A stretch of DNA of 38,025 nucleotides from Hyphomicrobiales bacterium (GCA_021775575.1 JAJFHO010000203.1:1-38025); one strand, 5' to 3'. Shown: positions 17,532 to 27,460, numbered from the stretch's first letter. Numbers and translations: made by a program. Notes: generated by a model from the letters alone, not told the origin.

Positions 17532-17536
17532 CACCG

Positions 17537-18151
17537 TCACTCCGCCGCCGCCGGCACCTCGTCGCTCCAGCCGCCATTTTCCAACGCGGTCTTCAGGGCG
17601 ATATCCCGGATTTCGTCGCTGAACTCGCTGTCATCCACAGCGCGGGCCAGAACCATGCCGCCGATGCACAAAATCGCCATGGCTATGGCGCGCGAACGGG
17701 CGGGGCCGGCTTCGGTCTGCTGACTTGCCTGAAAGATACCGATAATCGCGCCAAGCGCTTGCCGGTAGGCTCGTTTGACGGCCTCGCCGCCCCTGGCAAC
17801 GTCAGATGGCAGGGCGATCATCGGGCAGCCCCCTTCGACATCGTCGAAATGCGCCCGGGACAGATAGCTGGCGATAATCCGTTTCGCCAGCACATCCGGG
17901 GGCACACCAAAATCAACCATCACGCCATCGAATGCCTCTTTCGGCGGGTTGTTGGCCATATCCAGAATGGCCTCCGCATAGAGTTCATCCTTGGCGGTGA
18001 AGTGATTGTAAAAGCCGCCGCGCGTGAGCCCCGCCTCGCTCATGATTTCATCGATAGACACTTCGGTGAAGCCGCGCCGGTTGAACAGCCGGCGCGCGCT
18101 GGAGACAATCAATGCTCGTGTTTTTGCTTTGTGTTCAGGTGGATAGGGCAT
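17537..18151 (-). CDS. TetR/AcrR-family transcriptional regulator
   Basis: A 204-residue repressor. The N-terminal helix-turn-helix (~12-58) reads TRALIVSSARRLFNRRGFTEVSIDEIMSEAGLTRGGFYNHF with the family's F-Y-N-H-F ending, followed by a ligand-binding helical domain with GGCPMIALPSDVAR, typical of the TetR_C/YcdC-like branch that responds to electrophiles or quinones. The ATG has GGAG 8 bases upstream. It is divergent from a glutathione S-transferase gene, and a perfect palindrome sits between them, so it likely represses both directions. The inducer is unknown. Confidence 0.92.
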   Translation of the reverse strand: MPYPPEHKAKTRALIVSSARRLFNRRGFTEVSIDEIMSEAGLTRGGFYNHFTAKDELYAEAILDMANNPPKEAFDGVMVDFGVPPDVLAKRIIASYLSRAHFDDVEGGCPMIALPSDVARGGEAVKRAYRQALGAIIGIFQASQQTEAGPARSRAIAMAILCIGGMVLARAVDDSEFSDEIRDIALKTALENGGWSDEVPAAAE

Positions 18152-18212
18152 GAATCATACTCCTCATCGTCAGATCGTAACGCTGTTGTGACCGCCAATT
18201 TAGCCCCATTCG

Positions 18213-18236
18213 AAAATATGTTCTTGAACATATTTT
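18213..18236. promoter_or_regulatory. Palindromic operator between TetR and GST genes
   Basis: AAAATATGTTC (18213-18223) and GAACATATTTT (18226-18236) are perfect inverted repeats with a TT spacer. The site lies 61 bases from the TetR start and 75 from the GST start. Symmetry, length and position fit a TetR dimer operator that shuts off both genes. Confidence 0.85.
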
Positions 18237-18311
18237 AATCTCCACAACAATGCGCGCTCAAGCCGGCCCCTCCCCTCTGGGCCGACCCTTAAAAATATCG
18301 GAGACAGAAGA

Positions 18312-18968
18312 ATGGCAAATGTCGAATTACTCGGGATGGACCTCTCCAATTGGGTGCGCGCCGCCCGCATCGCCTGCATCGAAAAGGGCGTCGATTATGA
18401 ACTGGTGCCGGTCGGCCCCAATATTCCGGAGGATCTGAGGACCAAGGAATATCTCGCCATTCACCCCTTCGGGCGGATGCCAGCGATGCGCCACGGCGAC
18501 GTGATCGTCTTCGAAACGGCGGCGATCGGGCGTTACATCGACGCTTTTTTCGAAGGTCCCGCAATCATCCCGGAGGATCCGCTCGAGGCGGTCCGCATGG
18601 AGCAATGGGTGAGCACGCTGATCGACTATATCGCCCGGCCCGTGATGGCGCGTTTCGTCATCCAGCATGTGTTTCCGCGCGGCGAGAATGGTGAACCGGA
18701 CCGGGCAACCATCGACGCCGCGATCCCCGACATCCGCACCAACCTCGCGGTCTTCGACAAGGTGCTGGCGAGAGGCCCATACCTGCACGGAGCGACGCCC
18801 TATCTGGACGATTTCATACTGGCGCCCATGCTCTCGGCCATGACGATTACGCCGGAGGGGCCAGGACTGATCGACGAGGCGCCCAACGTCAGACGTTTCA
18901 TAGATACCTTCTCCGAGCGGGAGAGCTTTCAAGCCACGATCCCCGAGATGTTCCGAAAGGCGGCCTGA
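18312..18968 (+). CDS. Glutathione S-transferase
   Basis: A 218-residue GST. The thioredoxin-like N-domain (1-~78) holds ELLGMDLSNWVRAARIACIEKGVDYELVPV, with a Ser/Asn at the site of the catalytic residue, HPFGRMPAM (cis-proline) and the glutathione gamma-Glu contact in FETAAIGRYID. The helical C-domain (~90-215) has PYLHGATPYLDDFILAPML, matching the N-capping box region. A purine-rich GGAGACAGAAG stretch precedes the ATG. It conjugates or reduces electrophiles with glutathione in the cytosol. Its divergence from a TetR gene suggests induction by a toxic substrate. Confidence 0.93.
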   Translation: MANVELLGMDLSNWVRAARIACIEKGVDYELVPVGPNIPEDLRTKEYLAIHPFGRMPAMRHGDVIVFETAAIGRYIDAFFEGPAIIPEDPLEAVRMEQWVSTLIDYIARPVMARFVIQHVFPRGENGEPDRATIDAAIPDIRTNLAVFDKVLARGPYLHGATPYLDDFILAPMLSAMTITPEGPGLIDEAPNVRRFIDTFSERESFQATIPEMFRKAA

Positions 18969-19056
18969 CGGACGTGGAGCGCGGCGGCTGATCGACAGAG
19001 CCGCCGCGCGCTATTTCACGGCCCGGCGCAAAGGGCGGGCATGGAACGCGCCGCGA

Positions 19057-19818
19057 TCAGGCCCCCGCCATGCATGGCTTGCACCAGCTGCCATCGAGAT
19101 CGGCTCCCGGATCGGGCCGGGCCAGACCGTACAGAAAGAATTCGCCGCTGGTGCGGAGCTTCGTTCTCCAGCGCAGAGCGGCGAGAGCGTCGGCGAGGCT
19201 GTCCGGGTCGTGGAAGATTTTCACGATCTGAAAGCTGCGCCCGTCATTCAATTTTCGTTCGACGAGGCCGCCGCGCGCCGGCGAAGCATGATCGTGAGCA
19301 ACCGATTCGGTATGATACAGGCTGTCGATGACGAAGGCATTGGCGCCCGGATTGAGCGCGGCGCGCACCATCGCCCAGAAGGCCTCGAATCGCTCGTCGG
19401 GCACATGGGAAAGCCAGAAGGAGAAGAAAACCATATCGAAGGTTGCTCCGGGCGCCCAGTTAAACAGATCGGCCTGAACATAATCGACATTCGCCGCGCC
19501 CGATGCCGCAAGCTTGTCCCGGTTAATGGCCAGAACCTCCGGCGAGGCGTCCACCGCCGTCACATGAACGAAGTGCCGAGCGAGGTGGCGCGTCCAGAGC
19601 CCTGTTCCGCAGGCGAGTTCAAGACAGCTTCCGCCGGGCGCGGCGCTGGCAAGCGCGTGTTCGAGCGTGGCGACCTCGTCCAGCCAGCTGCGGCGATGAT
19701 CGTCGCCCCGGTCGTAGCGCCCGGCGCGCGCGAACCATTCGTCATATTCGCCCGCCCGCGCCCGGTAATAGGCGAGTTGATCCGACAGGATTTTTTTCTC
19801 TGCGCGTGCCGGGGCCAT
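19057..19818 (-). CDS. Class I SAM-dependent methyltransferase
   Basis: A 253-residue enzyme. Motif I is CLELACGTGLWTRHLAR, an acidic residue (AVDASPEVL) ends strand 2, and YVQADLFNWAPGATFDMVFFSFWLSHVP gives motifs II-III. The Rossmann fold spans ~60-190. ATG 19818 is chosen because GGGAG lies 9 bases upstream; the longer TTG frame to 19848 overlaps the preceding gene. It sits 13 bases after the stop of the monooxygenase-like gene, so the two form one unit. No substrate-specific domain is visible. Confidence 0.87.
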   Translation of the reverse strand: MAPARAEKKILSDQLAYYRARAGEYDEWFARAGRYDRGDDHRRSWLDEVATLEHALASAAPGGSCLELACGTGLWTRHLARHFVHVTAVDASPEVLAINRDKLAASGAANVDYVQADLFNWAPGATFDMVFFSFWLSHVPDERFEAFWAMVRAALNPGANAFVIDSLYHTESVAHDHASPARGGLVERKLNDGRSFQIVKIFHDPDSLADALAALRWRTKLRTSGEFFLYGLARPDPGADLDGSWCKPCMAGA

Positions 19819-19831
19819 ATTGGCCAGCTCC

Positions 19832-20176
19832 CTAGCTGTGTACGCCAAGCGAATCTTCCGGCGCCTCGTCGCGCTCGGTCATGCCATAATCGCGCATGAC
19901 ACCGGCGATGCGCAGCCGGTAGTCGGCGAACAGTTTGCTGCGCCCGAGCGACTGCATCCGGCGGTGGGCGGCAAGCTTGCGCCATTCGTCCAGCGCCTTT
20001 TCGTCCCGGAAGATCGACAGCGACAGGAGTTTTCCCGGCTCATAGATGCTTTCAAAGCGCTCGACGGAAATAAAACCGTCAATCTGCTCGACGAGCGTGC
20101 GCATCTCGGCGGCGAGATCGAGATATTCCTTCTTGTGTTCGTCCCTGGGCCAGACTTCGAAAATAACCGCAATCAT
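19832..20176 (-). CDS. Antibiotic biosynthesis monooxygenase (ABM) domain protein
   Basis: 114 residues of ferredoxin-like ABM fold: IAVIFEVWPRDEHKKEYLDLAAEMRTLVEQIDGFISVERFES then LLSLSIFRDEKALDEWRKLAAHRRMQ. Small proteins of this fold are quinol monooxygenases, haem-degrading enzymes or simple dimeric binders. ATG 20176 follows a GGGGAGG site by 4 bases; a longer frame to 20224 is not needed. It is transcribed with the methyltransferase and divergent from carB, with a 128-base gap between. The biochemical role is open. Confidence 0.85.
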   Translation of the reverse strand: MIAVIFEVWPRDEHKKEYLDLAAEMRTLVEQIDGFISVERFESIYEPGKLLSLSIFRDEKALDEWRKLAAHRRMQSLGRSKLFADYRLRIAGVMRDYGMTERDEAPEDSLGVHS

Positions 20177-20304
20177 GTTGCCTCCCCTATCAATCCTGGC
20201 TTCCAATTGGTACCTCCGGTACACACTGTATAGCGCGATCAGGCATATGCCGCTTGCAGCGCGGCACGGTTCCTATATAAGCGCGGGCGGAAACCGCATC
20301 GCTC

Positions 20305-23300
20305 ATGCCCAAACGCACAGACATCAAGTCGATCCTGATTATCGGAGCCGGCCCGATCGTTATCGGCCAGGCCTGCGAGTTCGACTATTCCGGCACCCAG
20401 GCCTGCAAGGCCCTGAAGGACGAAGGGTACCGGATCATTCTGGTCAATTCCAATCCGGCGACGATCATGACCGATCCGGAGCTGGCCGACGCCACCTATA
20501 TCGAGCCGATCACGCCGGACATCGTCGCCCGGATCATCGAAAAGGAGCGCCCCGACGCGCTGCTGCCGACCATGGGCGGGCAGACGGCGCTCAACACCGC
20601 GCTGTCGCTCAACAAGATGGGCGTGCTTGAAGAATATGGCGTTGAAATGATCGGCGCGCGCGCCGACGTCATCGACAAGGCGGAAGACAGGGAACTGTTC
20701 CGCAACGCCATGACGAAAATCGGTCTCGAGACGCCGAGCGCGGTAATCGCTCATGACGTCGCTGAAGCGACGGCCGGACTCAAGGATATCGGCCTGCCGG
20801 CGATCATCAGGCCGTCCTTCACCCTCGGCGGCACCGGCGGCGGCGTCGCCTATAACCGGGAAGAATTTCTGGAAATAGTCGAGCGCGGTCTCGACGCCTC
20901 GCCGACCCGCGAAGTGCTGATCGAGGAATCGGTGCTTGGCTGGAAGGAATATGAGATGGAAGTCGTCCGCGACAAGGACGACAATTGCATTATCATCTGC
21001 TCGATCGAGAATGTGGACCCGATGGGCGTCCACACCGGCGACTCGATCACGGTCGCGCCGGCGCTGACCCTGACGGACAAGGAATATCAGGTCATGCGCA
21101 ATGCCTCGATCGCGGTATTGCGCGAGATCGGAGTGGAAACCGGCGGTTCCAATGTCCAGTTCGCGGTGAACCCCGAAAATGGCCGGCTCGTCATTATCGA
21201 GATGAACCCGCGCGTATCGCGCTCTTCCGCGCTGGCCTCCAAGGCGACCGGCTTCCCGATCGCCAAGGTCGCGGCGCGGCTGGCGGTCGGCTATACGCTG
21301 GATGAGCTGGAGAACGATATCACCGGCGGCGCCACGCCGGCCTCGTTCGAGCCCACGATCGATTATGTGGTCACCAAGATCCCGCGCTTCGCCTTTGAGA
21401 AATTTCCCGGCGCCGAACCCTATCTGACCACCTCGATGAAATCGGTCGGCGAAGCCATGGCGATCGGCCGGACCTTCGCTGAATCGCTGCAAAAGGCGCT
21501 GCGCTCCATGGAGACCGGGCTGACAGGCCTGAACGACATCAACTTCGAGGGGCTGGGCCAGGACGACGACAAAAATGCCATCCGCTCCGCTCTCGGCGTG
21601 CCATCGCCCGACCGGCTTTTGAAGGTCGCCCAGGCGCTGCGCCTCGGCGTCGATCACACGCAGGTGCATGAGTCCTGCAAGATCGACCCATGGTTCATCG
21701 ACCAGCTTCAGGCCATCGTCGATATGGAAATGCGGATCCGCGACCATGGCCTGCCCGATACGCCCGGCGCCGCCCGGGCCCTGAAGGCGATGGGTTTTTC
21801 CGATGCACGCCTTGGCGAGCTTGCCGGACAGGCGCCGTTGGAGGTTGCCCGCTGGCGCAAGCAGCTCGACGTCCGTCCGGTCTATAAACGAATCGACACC
21901 TGCGCCGCGGAATTCGCCTCGCCGACCGCTTATATGTACTCGACCTACGAGACCGGACTCAATGGAGCGGGCGCCTGCGAAGCCGCCCCTTCCGCCCGGG
22001 AGAAGGTCATCATACTTGGCGGCGGCCCGAACCGGATCGGCCAGGGGATCGAGTTCGATTATTGCTGTTGTCACGCCGCCTTTGCGCTGTCCGATGCCGG
22101 ATATGAGACCATTATGGTCAACTGCAATCCGGAAACGGTCTCCACCGACTACGATACCTCCGACCGGCTCTATTTCGAACCGCTCACCGAGGAAGACGTC
22201 CTGGAAATCGTGCGCACCGAACAGTCCAACGGGACGCTCAAGGGCGTCATCGTCCAGTTTGGCGGTCAGACGCCGTTAAAACTCGCAGCGGTGCTGGAGC
22301 GCGAAAATGTGCCCATTCTCGGCACCTCGCCGGACGCCATCGATCTGGCCGAGGACCGGGACCGCTTCAAGGCGCTGGTCGAGGAGCTCAACTTGAAGCA
22401 ACCGATCAACGGCATCGCACGCAGCGCCGACGAGGCGCGCGCCATTGCCAGGACAGTCGGCTTCCCCGTCGTTATCCGCCCCTCTTACGTGCTTGGCGGG
22501 CGGGCCATGGAAATCGTCCATGACGAGGCCCAGCTCGACCGCTATATCTCCGAGGCCGTGATCGTTTCGGGCGACAGTCCGGTCCTGATCGACAGCTATC
22601 TGCGCGATGCCATCGAAGTCGATGTCGATGCCCTGTCGGACGGCAAGGACGTCTTCATCTGCGGCGTCATGGAACATATCGAGGAAGCGGGCGTGCACTC
22701 CGGCGACAGCGCCTGTTCGCTGCCTCCCCATTCGCTCGGCACCACCGTGATCGACGCCATGAAGGAGCAAACCGGAGCCTTCGCCAGACGGCTCGGCGTG
22801 ATCGGACTGATGAATGTCCAATACGCGATCAAAGACGACCAGATATTCGTTCTCGAAGTCAATCCGCGGGCCAGCCGGACGGTGCCCTTCGTGGCCAAGG
22901 TGATCGGCCTGCCAATCGCCGGTATCGCCGCCCGGGTGATGGCGGGCGCTCCGCTTGCATCCTTCAAACTCGTCGAGCGCAGGCTCGAACATATGGGCGT
23001 CAAGGAAGCGGTATTTCCCTTCGCGCGCTTTCCTGGCGTCGACCCGATTCTGGGTCCTGAAATGCGCTCGACCGGCGAAGTCATGGGGCTGGACACCGAC
23101 TATGCGGCTGCGTTCGCGAAGAGTCAGCTCGGCGGCGGAACCAATGTTCCTGTCTCGGGGACGGTGTTCGTGTCCATCAAGAATGCCGACAAGGACCGTA
23201 TCGTCCCGGCCGTCAGCGCGTTGAGGGATATGGGTTTTGACGTCATTGCCACCAGCGGAACGAAACGCCATCTGGAATCGCACGGCATAGACTGCACCAA

Positions 23301-23553
23301 GATCAACAAGGTGCTCGAGGGGCGGCCACATGTGGTCGACGCAATCAAGAATGGTGAAGTAGATATCGTTTTCAATACCACCGAAGGCGCGCAGGCGCTG
23401 GCCGACAGTGCATCAATACGACGGACAGCCTTGCTCTACCACATTCCGTACTATACAACGCTTGCCGGTGCGATGGCCGTCACCAAGGCAATTGAGGCTG
23501 TGAGGGCCGACAATCTCAAGGTAGCGCCGCTTCAAAGCTATGTGAGTCGATAG
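20305..23553 (+). CDS. carB: Carbamoyl-phosphate synthase large subunit
   Basis: 1082 residues (about 1073 in E. coli). It makes carbamoyl phosphate from bicarbonate, ammonia channelled from CarA, and two ATP. Both halves are intact: PNP-like starts [19 protein letters not shown] (residue ~11) and [19 protein letters not shown] (~570), and ATP-grasp loops [16 protein letters not shown] (~164) and [15 protein letters not shown] (~722). The C-terminal MGS-like allosteric domain is at ~945-1082 ([19 protein letters not shown]). No frameshift or insertion is seen. It lies 123 bases upstream of greA. Confidence 0.98.
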   Translation: MPKRTDIKSILIIGAGPIVIGQACEFDYSGTQACKALKDEGYRIILVNSNPATIMTDPELADATYIEPITPDIVARIIEKERPDALLPTMGGQTALNTALSLNKMGVLEEYGVEMIGARADVIDKAEDRELFRNAMTKIGLETPSAVIAHDVAEATAGLKDIGLPAIIRPSFTLGGTGGGVAYNREEFLEIVERGLDASPTREVLIEESVLGWKEYEMEVVRDKDDNCIIICSIENVDPMGVHTGDSITVAPALTLTDKEYQVMRNASIAVLREIGVETGGSNVQFAVNPENGRLVIIEMNPRVSRSSALASKATGFPIAKVAARLAVGYTLDELENDITGGATPASFEPTIDYVVTKIPRFAFEKFPGAEPYLTTSMKSVGEAMAIGRTFAESLQKALRSMETGLTGLNDINFEGLGQDDDKNAIRSALGVPSPDRLLKVAQALRLGVDHTQVHESCKIDPWFIDQLQAIVDMEMRIRDHGLPDTPGAARALKAMGFSDARLGELAGQAPLEVARWRKQLDVRPVYKRIDTCAAEFASPTAYMYSTYETGLNGAGACEAAPSAREKVIILGGGPNRIGQGIEFDYCCCHAAFALSDAGYETIMVNCNPETVSTDYDTSDRLYFEPLTEEDVLEIVRTEQSNGTLKGVIVQFGGQTPLKLAAVLERENVPILGTSPDAIDLAEDRDRFKALVEELNLKQPINGIARSADEARAIARTVGFPVVIRPSYVLGGRAMEIVHDEAQLDRYISEAVIVSGDSPVLIDSYLRDAIEVDVDALSDGKDVFICGVMEHIEEAGVHSGDSACSLPPHSLGTTVIDAMKEQTGAFARRLGVIGLMNVQYAIKDDQIFVLEVNPRASRTVPFVAKVIGLPIAGIAARVMAGAPLASFKLVERRLEHMGVKEAVFPFARFPGVDPILGPEMRSTGEVMGLDTDYAAAFAKSQLGGGTNVPVSGTVFVSIKNADKDRIVPAVSALRDMGFDVIATSGTKRHLESHGIDCTKINKVLEGRPHVVDAIKNGEVDIVFNTTEGAQALADSASIRRTALLYHIPYYTTLAGAMAVTKAIEAVRADNLKVAPLQSYVSR

Positions 23554-23676
23554 CCCATCCGTTTTTTTGGGATTGTCCAATCGTGACCCTCAGGCGACAA
23601 TTCGCCTTGCTGCGTCAGCTTAGGTTTGATCATCAACCCAAGCAGGCCCGGCGCCGCGGGAAAGGTAGTTAGGAAC

Positions 23677-24150
23677 ATGGAAAAGGTGCCAATGACAGCG
23701 CAGGGCTACGCAACGGTGGAAGCCGAAGTCAGGCAACTGAAAACGGTAGAGCGCCCGCGGATCATCAAGGCGATCGCCGAAGCGCGCGAGCATGGCGACC
23801 TTTCGGAGAATGCCGAGTATCACGCGGCCAAGGAGCAGCAGGGCATGACCGAGGCCCGGGTAGCCTATCTTGAAGACAAACTCAGCCGCGCCGACATCAT
23901 CGACGTCTCCCAACTTTCCGGCAACCAGGTGAAATTCGGAGCTACCGTTGTCCTTGTGGACGAAGATACTGAAGAAAAAGCCAAATATCAGATCGTCGGC
24001 GAGGTCGAGGCAGACGTGAAACAAGCGAAAATCTCCATAACCTCACCGATCGCCCGCGCCCTTATCGGCAAGAGCGTTGGAGATACTGTCGAAGTTGCGA
24101 CACCCGGCGGCGGCAAGTGTTACGAAATTCTCAAAGTCAATTTCAACTGA
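23677..24150 (+). CDS. greA: Transcription elongation factor GreA
   Basis: 157 residues (158 in E. coli). The N-terminal antiparallel coiled coil carries the acidic tip [14 protein letters not shown], with Asp41 and Glu44 at the usual positions. The C-terminal FKBP-like domain includes [19 protein letters not shown]...[11 protein letters not shown]. GreA rescues backtracked RNA polymerase by stimulating transcript cleavage. ATG 23677 is chosen by family length with AGGA just upstream; the frame is open from 23626. It follows carB, and no clear terminator separates them. Confidence 0.97.
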   Translation: MEKVPMTAQGYATVEAEVRQLKTVERPRIIKAIAEAREHGDLSENAEYHAAKEQQGMTEARVAYLEDKLSRADIIDVSQLSGNQVKFGATVVLVDEDTEEKAKYQIVGEVEADVKQAKISITSPIARALIGKSVGDTVEVATPGGGKCYEILKVNFN

Positions 24151-24318
24151 CCTTTTGCCCTCTGCCAACAATACTGCGCTTTAACAACCTGTTAGGCATA
24201 GGTCACGCCCGTGCTTGCGACGGGGCGAACGGCAGCCCCGATTAGCGGATTATTAGAGAGAAAAGAGTAGGCTCCTCAGCCAGCGATTGAAGGATACGCT
24301 GGTCGGGAGCTAATGGGC

Positions 24319-25419
24319 ATGGTCCACACGCAAGTAACCCTGGGTGAGATCGAAATTCTTGCTCAGGAGACGTCGAGTGACAAGCGGCGCGAAATGCTTA
24401 ATGCCGTAACGGATATTTTCCTCGTTACCCAAGACGACCAAAACGAGTCTGACCAACTGGTCTTTAGCGATGTGATGGAGCGCGTCGCCTACGAGCTGGA
24501 GGTTGAAGCGCGGGTCCACCTTGCGCAGAAGATTTGCGATGCGCCCAAGGTGTCACGTCAGCTCATTGTCCGCCTTGCAAACGATGAAATCGACATCGCG
24601 CGGCCGGTTCTGGAACGCTCGACGGTCTTGCAGGACGGCGATCTGCTCAGTGTCATTCGCAATCGTTCCCAGGATCATCTGTTTTCGATCGCCGGCCGAA
24701 ATTCGGTCTCGGAAGGTGTTTCCAGCGAACTGGTCGAGCGCGGCAACGAGCGCGCCGTTATCCGGCTTACCGGAAACCAGGGCGCGGATATCTCCAACAA
24801 AAGCTTTGAAAAAATCGTCGGCCGCGCAGACGAGAATTCCGGACTTGTCGATGCCTTGGGCTCGCGCAGCGACATTCCGGCGCACATCATGAACAAGATC
24901 AAGACCAAGGTCTCCGGCCGCATGAAATCGGAGTTCATGGACTCACACCCCGATCTGGATGGGCAATTCGTCGGAGAAATGATCGACCGATGCGCGGAAG
25001 ACATCGATCTCGACTATTGCCAGGAATCAATTGCGGAGTTTGACAAACTGCATCGCTCCGACGGCCTCAACGAAGAGATTGTTGCCCGATTGGCGCGCGA
25101 GAAGCGGTTGCCTGACCTGGTTCACTGCCTGGGCTTGATGACCGGGCTTGATAATGGGTCTGTGTCCCAATGTGTCCTGAAGGCTGAACTTCCCGCGCTC
25201 GCGATACTCTGCAAGTCGAACAGTTTCAGCAGCTCCACATTTCTGGCGCTGGTCGAAATCCGAAGGGAGGACAGCGCGCTGCAGTCCAGCGCGCTGGCGC
25301 AGGCCGCGCGCGACTATGATGCGCTTTCGCCCAGGACGGCCGAACGCGTCATGCGTTTTCTAACCGTACGGTTGAAACTGCACTCAGAAGAACAGGCCGC
25401 CAAGAAACAGGCCAGCTAA
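24319..25419 (+). CDS. DUF2336 domain protein (first of two)
   Basis: A 366-residue alpha-helical protein of the DUF2336 group, common in Alphaproteobacteria and of unknown function. The signature segment is RQLIVRLANDEIDIARPVLE followed by QDGDLLSVIRNRSQDHLFSIAGR, after an N-terminal helical repeat-like region. There is no signal peptide or membrane helix. GGGAG at 24305-24309 fits ATG 24319 (spacing 9) better than ATG 24313 (spacing 3). It lies 168 bases past greA and just upstream of a second DUF2336 gene; the two share the ARPVL and QDHL motifs but little else, so they are old paralogues. Confidence 0.85.
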   Translation: MVHTQVTLGEIEILAQETSSDKRREMLNAVTDIFLVTQDDQNESDQLVFSDVMERVAYELEVEARVHLAQKICDAPKVSRQLIVRLANDEIDIARPVLERSTVLQDGDLLSVIRNRSQDHLFSIAGRNSVSEGVSSELVERGNERAVIRLTGNQGADISNKSFEKIVGRADENSGLVDALGSRSDIPAHIMNKIKTKVSGRMKSEFMDSHPDLDGQFVGEMIDRCAEDIDLDYCQESIAEFDKLHRSDGLNEEIVARLAREKRLPDLVHCLGLMTGLDNGSVSQCVLKAELPALAILCKSNSFSSSTFLALVEIRREDSALQSSALAQAARDYDALSPRTAERVMRFLTVRLKLHSEEQAAKKQAS

Positions 25420-25519
25420 AAGGACAATGTTGAATCCCGAATGAGAAATCTCACTTAGGTACTTTTTCAATTTACCGTTTGAGTTCGGCTCAGATTCAGC
25501 AAGTTATGGATAACTCGTT

Positions 25520-26644
25520 ATGGAAGGCATGGTTCAGTCGCTGATTGAGACACTCGGCGAGACGAACAGTGGAAACCCGGACCTGTTGAGCCGGGTGCTG
25601 GATCTCTATTTCCTGTCCGAGGGCCGCCGGTCCGCAAGCGATACCGAAGCCTTCGGCGTCGTTCTGGAACGGCTTGCCTTTAGCCCCGGCGACAACGAAA
25701 AAACGCGAGCAGAACTGGCCGGAAAACTCGCACTTTGCGACCATGCGCCGTGCCGTCTCATGCGACGCCTCGCTTTCGACACCATTTTTGTGGCCCGCCC
25801 GGTGCTCCAATACTCCTCCTCTCTCAGTGAAAATGACCTGGTGACCCTGGCGAAAAAACTGGGCCAGGATCATTTGTTGGCAATGGCCCACCGTTTACGG
25901 CTGCCGCCCGCGATTACGGACATTCTGGTCGCCCGGGGACAGACTCTTGTTCACGTCGCGGTTACACAAAATTCGAGTGCGGAATTTTCCGCCGAGAGTA
26001 TTTCCCAATTGCTTGACTATGCCGAAAAGGACGACGAATTAAAATTCGTCCTCGGGCTGCGATCGGAACTCAGTCCAAATCTTTTCAATCGCTTCATGTC
26101 TTTTGTGAAGGACCAGATCTTTATCGACGAAAATGCGGGCGCACCGACCGAAAAGGACGCGCCGGCGGGAACCAAGGCCGCCGATGATGACTCCGCGCCG
26201 GAGAAGGAGCCTGCCGCCGAGCCGGAAACCGACGGCGGCGACAATCCGGCAGATAGCTCGCCGGCGGATAACTGCGAAGAAGATGACGGGCCTATCATCT
26301 TCGATCCGATCCGCGATTCATACGCTTGCGAGAAGAATCTCATAAAGCTCGCCAGGGGCAGGATGGTCCCGGAAACCGTTACCTGCATGGCGAAGCTGAC
26401 CAAATTGGAGTCACCGGTGATCGAACATTGCCTGCTGGGCGCCGATTTGTCCGCATTGATGGTTCTCAGCAAGGCAAACGGGTTTGCTAACGGCACATTC
26501 ACCGAGCTGCTGAAAGTGCGGGACTCGGTGAACCAAGAGAATGGCGAAGAGAAGATCGACATCGTGGCGATGCTCAAGCGTTACGAGGCGATGCAGACGC
26601 ACACCGCCAAACGCATTATTCAATTCGCCAATAAGAAAAATTAG
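25520..26644 (+). CDS. DUF2336-related protein with acidic linker (second of two)
   Basis: 374 residues. Residues 1-~200 are the DUF2336-like helical region (FVARPVLQYSSSLSENDLVTL; GQDHLLAMAHR, matching its neighbour's motifs in order). Residues ~203-257 are a low-complexity linker rich in Asp, Glu, Pro and Ala, followed by a C-terminal helical block (~258-374) that aligns in character with the tail of the first protein (LIKLARGRMVPETVTCMAKLT; LSALMVLSKANGFANGTFTELL). The disordered acidic linker is the main difference between the two. The ribosome site is weak (GGA 9 bases upstream). Function unknown; a cytoplasmic scaffold or partner-binding role is a guess. Confidence 0.83.
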   Translation: MEGMVQSLIETLGETNSGNPDLLSRVLDLYFLSEGRRSASDTEAFGVVLERLAFSPGDNEKTRAELAGKLALCDHAPCRLMRRLAFDTIFVARPVLQYSSSLSENDLVTLAKKLGQDHLLAMAHRLRLPPAITDILVARGQTLVHVAVTQNSSAEFSAESISQLLDYAEKDDELKFVLGLRSELSPNLFNRFMSFVKDQIFIDENAGAPTEKDAPAGTKAADDDSAPEKEPAAEPETDGGDNPADSSPADNCEEDDGPIIFDPIRDSYACEKNLIKLARGRMVPETVTCMAKLTKLESPVIEHCLLGADLSALMVLSKANGFANGTFTELLKVRDSVNQENGEEKIDIVAMLKRYEAMQTHTAKRIIQFANKKN

Positions 26645-26795
26645 CGCCCTGCCGGCCAGTTCAACCCTGACCCCGCAGCCGGTGGCGATGCTTTAGCGTC
26701 TTTTGTTCCGGCGCGTTTTTGAAAGACGGATAACGCCTTTCCAGCCTCGTCCGCGCGGGGACAGGCCTATGCCGGAAACATCCTGGAATAATCAC

Positions 26796-27272
26796 TCAAT
26801 CTTGCGGGATCGGCGATCCGGGTTCGAGTTTCGAACGCCGGATGGCGAGCGCTGTTTTGACGCTGTCCACGTTCGGCGCGGCTGTCAGTTCCTGAATAAT
26901 GAACTCCTGGAATGCCGCCAGGTCTCGGGCAACGCATTTCAGTATGAAGTCGACTTCGCCGGAAAGCATGTAGCACTCGCGCACAACCGGCCAGGAGCGA
27001 ACGCGCTCCTCGAACGCCACCAGATCCGCCTCGGCCTGCGAATGCAGTCCGACCATGGCGAAGGCGGTCACGTCGAAGCCGATCTTCTTTTCATCGATCA
27101 GCGTGCAATAGCCCTCGATGATGCCGGCCTCTTCCAGCGCCCGGACCCGGCGCAGGCAGGGCGGCGCGGACAGTCCGACCCGCCGGGCCAGCTCCACATT
27201 GGTAATCCGGCCATTCTTCTGGAGCTCGGCCAGAAGCCGCCAGTCTGTCTTGTCGAGCCGCACTTTGATCAT
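26796..27272 (-). CDS. Lrp/AsnC-family transcriptional regulator
   Basis: A 158-residue regulator. The N-terminal HTH (LDKTDWRLLAELQKNGRITN, then VELARRVGLSAPPCLRRVRALEEAGII) is followed by a RAM ligand-binding domain (FDVTAFAMVGLHSQAEADLVAFEE...CYMLSGEVDFILKCVARDLAAFQEFI). It probably senses an amino acid and controls itself or nearby genes. ATG 27272 is chosen by alignment with family starts; the frame is open to 27326. It is divergent from the ELM1 gene, with direct repeats in the shared upstream region. Confidence 0.93.
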   Translation of the reverse strand: MIKVRLDKTDWRLLAELQKNGRITNVELARRVGLSAPPCLRRVRALEEAGIIEGYCTLIDEKKIGFDVTAFAMVGLHSQAEADLVAFEERVRSWPVVRECYMLSGEVDFILKCVARDLAAFQEFIIQELTAAPNVDSVKTALAIRRSKLEPGSPIPQD

Positions 27273-27375
27273 ATGTTTCTGCCGCCTGTCCGCTGGCCAA
27301 TCCCGAATGGACGCCGTCCGGTCCACCCGCTAAAAGCTGTCCGGGTGCAAAGTTTAGAGGGGCTGAATGCCTTCG

Positions 27376-27415
27376 CGCAATAAAATAACGTTTCCAGGAA
27401 TGTTTCCGCAATAAA
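27376..27415. promoter_or_regulatory. Direct-repeat region upstream of the Lrp-family gene
   Basis: CGCAATAAA occurs at 27376-27384 and 27407-27415 (31 bases apart, near three helical turns), and GTTTCC at 27390-27395 and 27402-27407. TTCCAGGAA at 27392-27400 is palindromic. The AT-rich tract lies between the divergent Lrp-family and ELM1 genes, so it is a plausible autoregulatory binding region. The sites are inferred from repetition only. Confidence 0.45.
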
Positions 27416-27460
27416 TAAACCATTGCGATTTTCTTGAATTACCAAATTGGACGGAATAAC

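Noticed and set aside
20239-22074. A 611-residue open frame on the minus strand inside carB
   Set aside because: It is antisense to an intact, highly conserved carB and shows no domain; a long chance frame from GC-biased codon use.
23554-23580. Possible terminator after carB (CCCATCC, seven T, GGGA)
   Set aside because: The T-run lies in the loop and the stem is only four pairs, so it is not an intrinsic terminator.
24221-24240. CGGGGC/GCCCCG hairpin between greA and the first DUF2336 gene
   Set aside because: Six-pair stem without a T-run; too weak to call a terminator or leader element.
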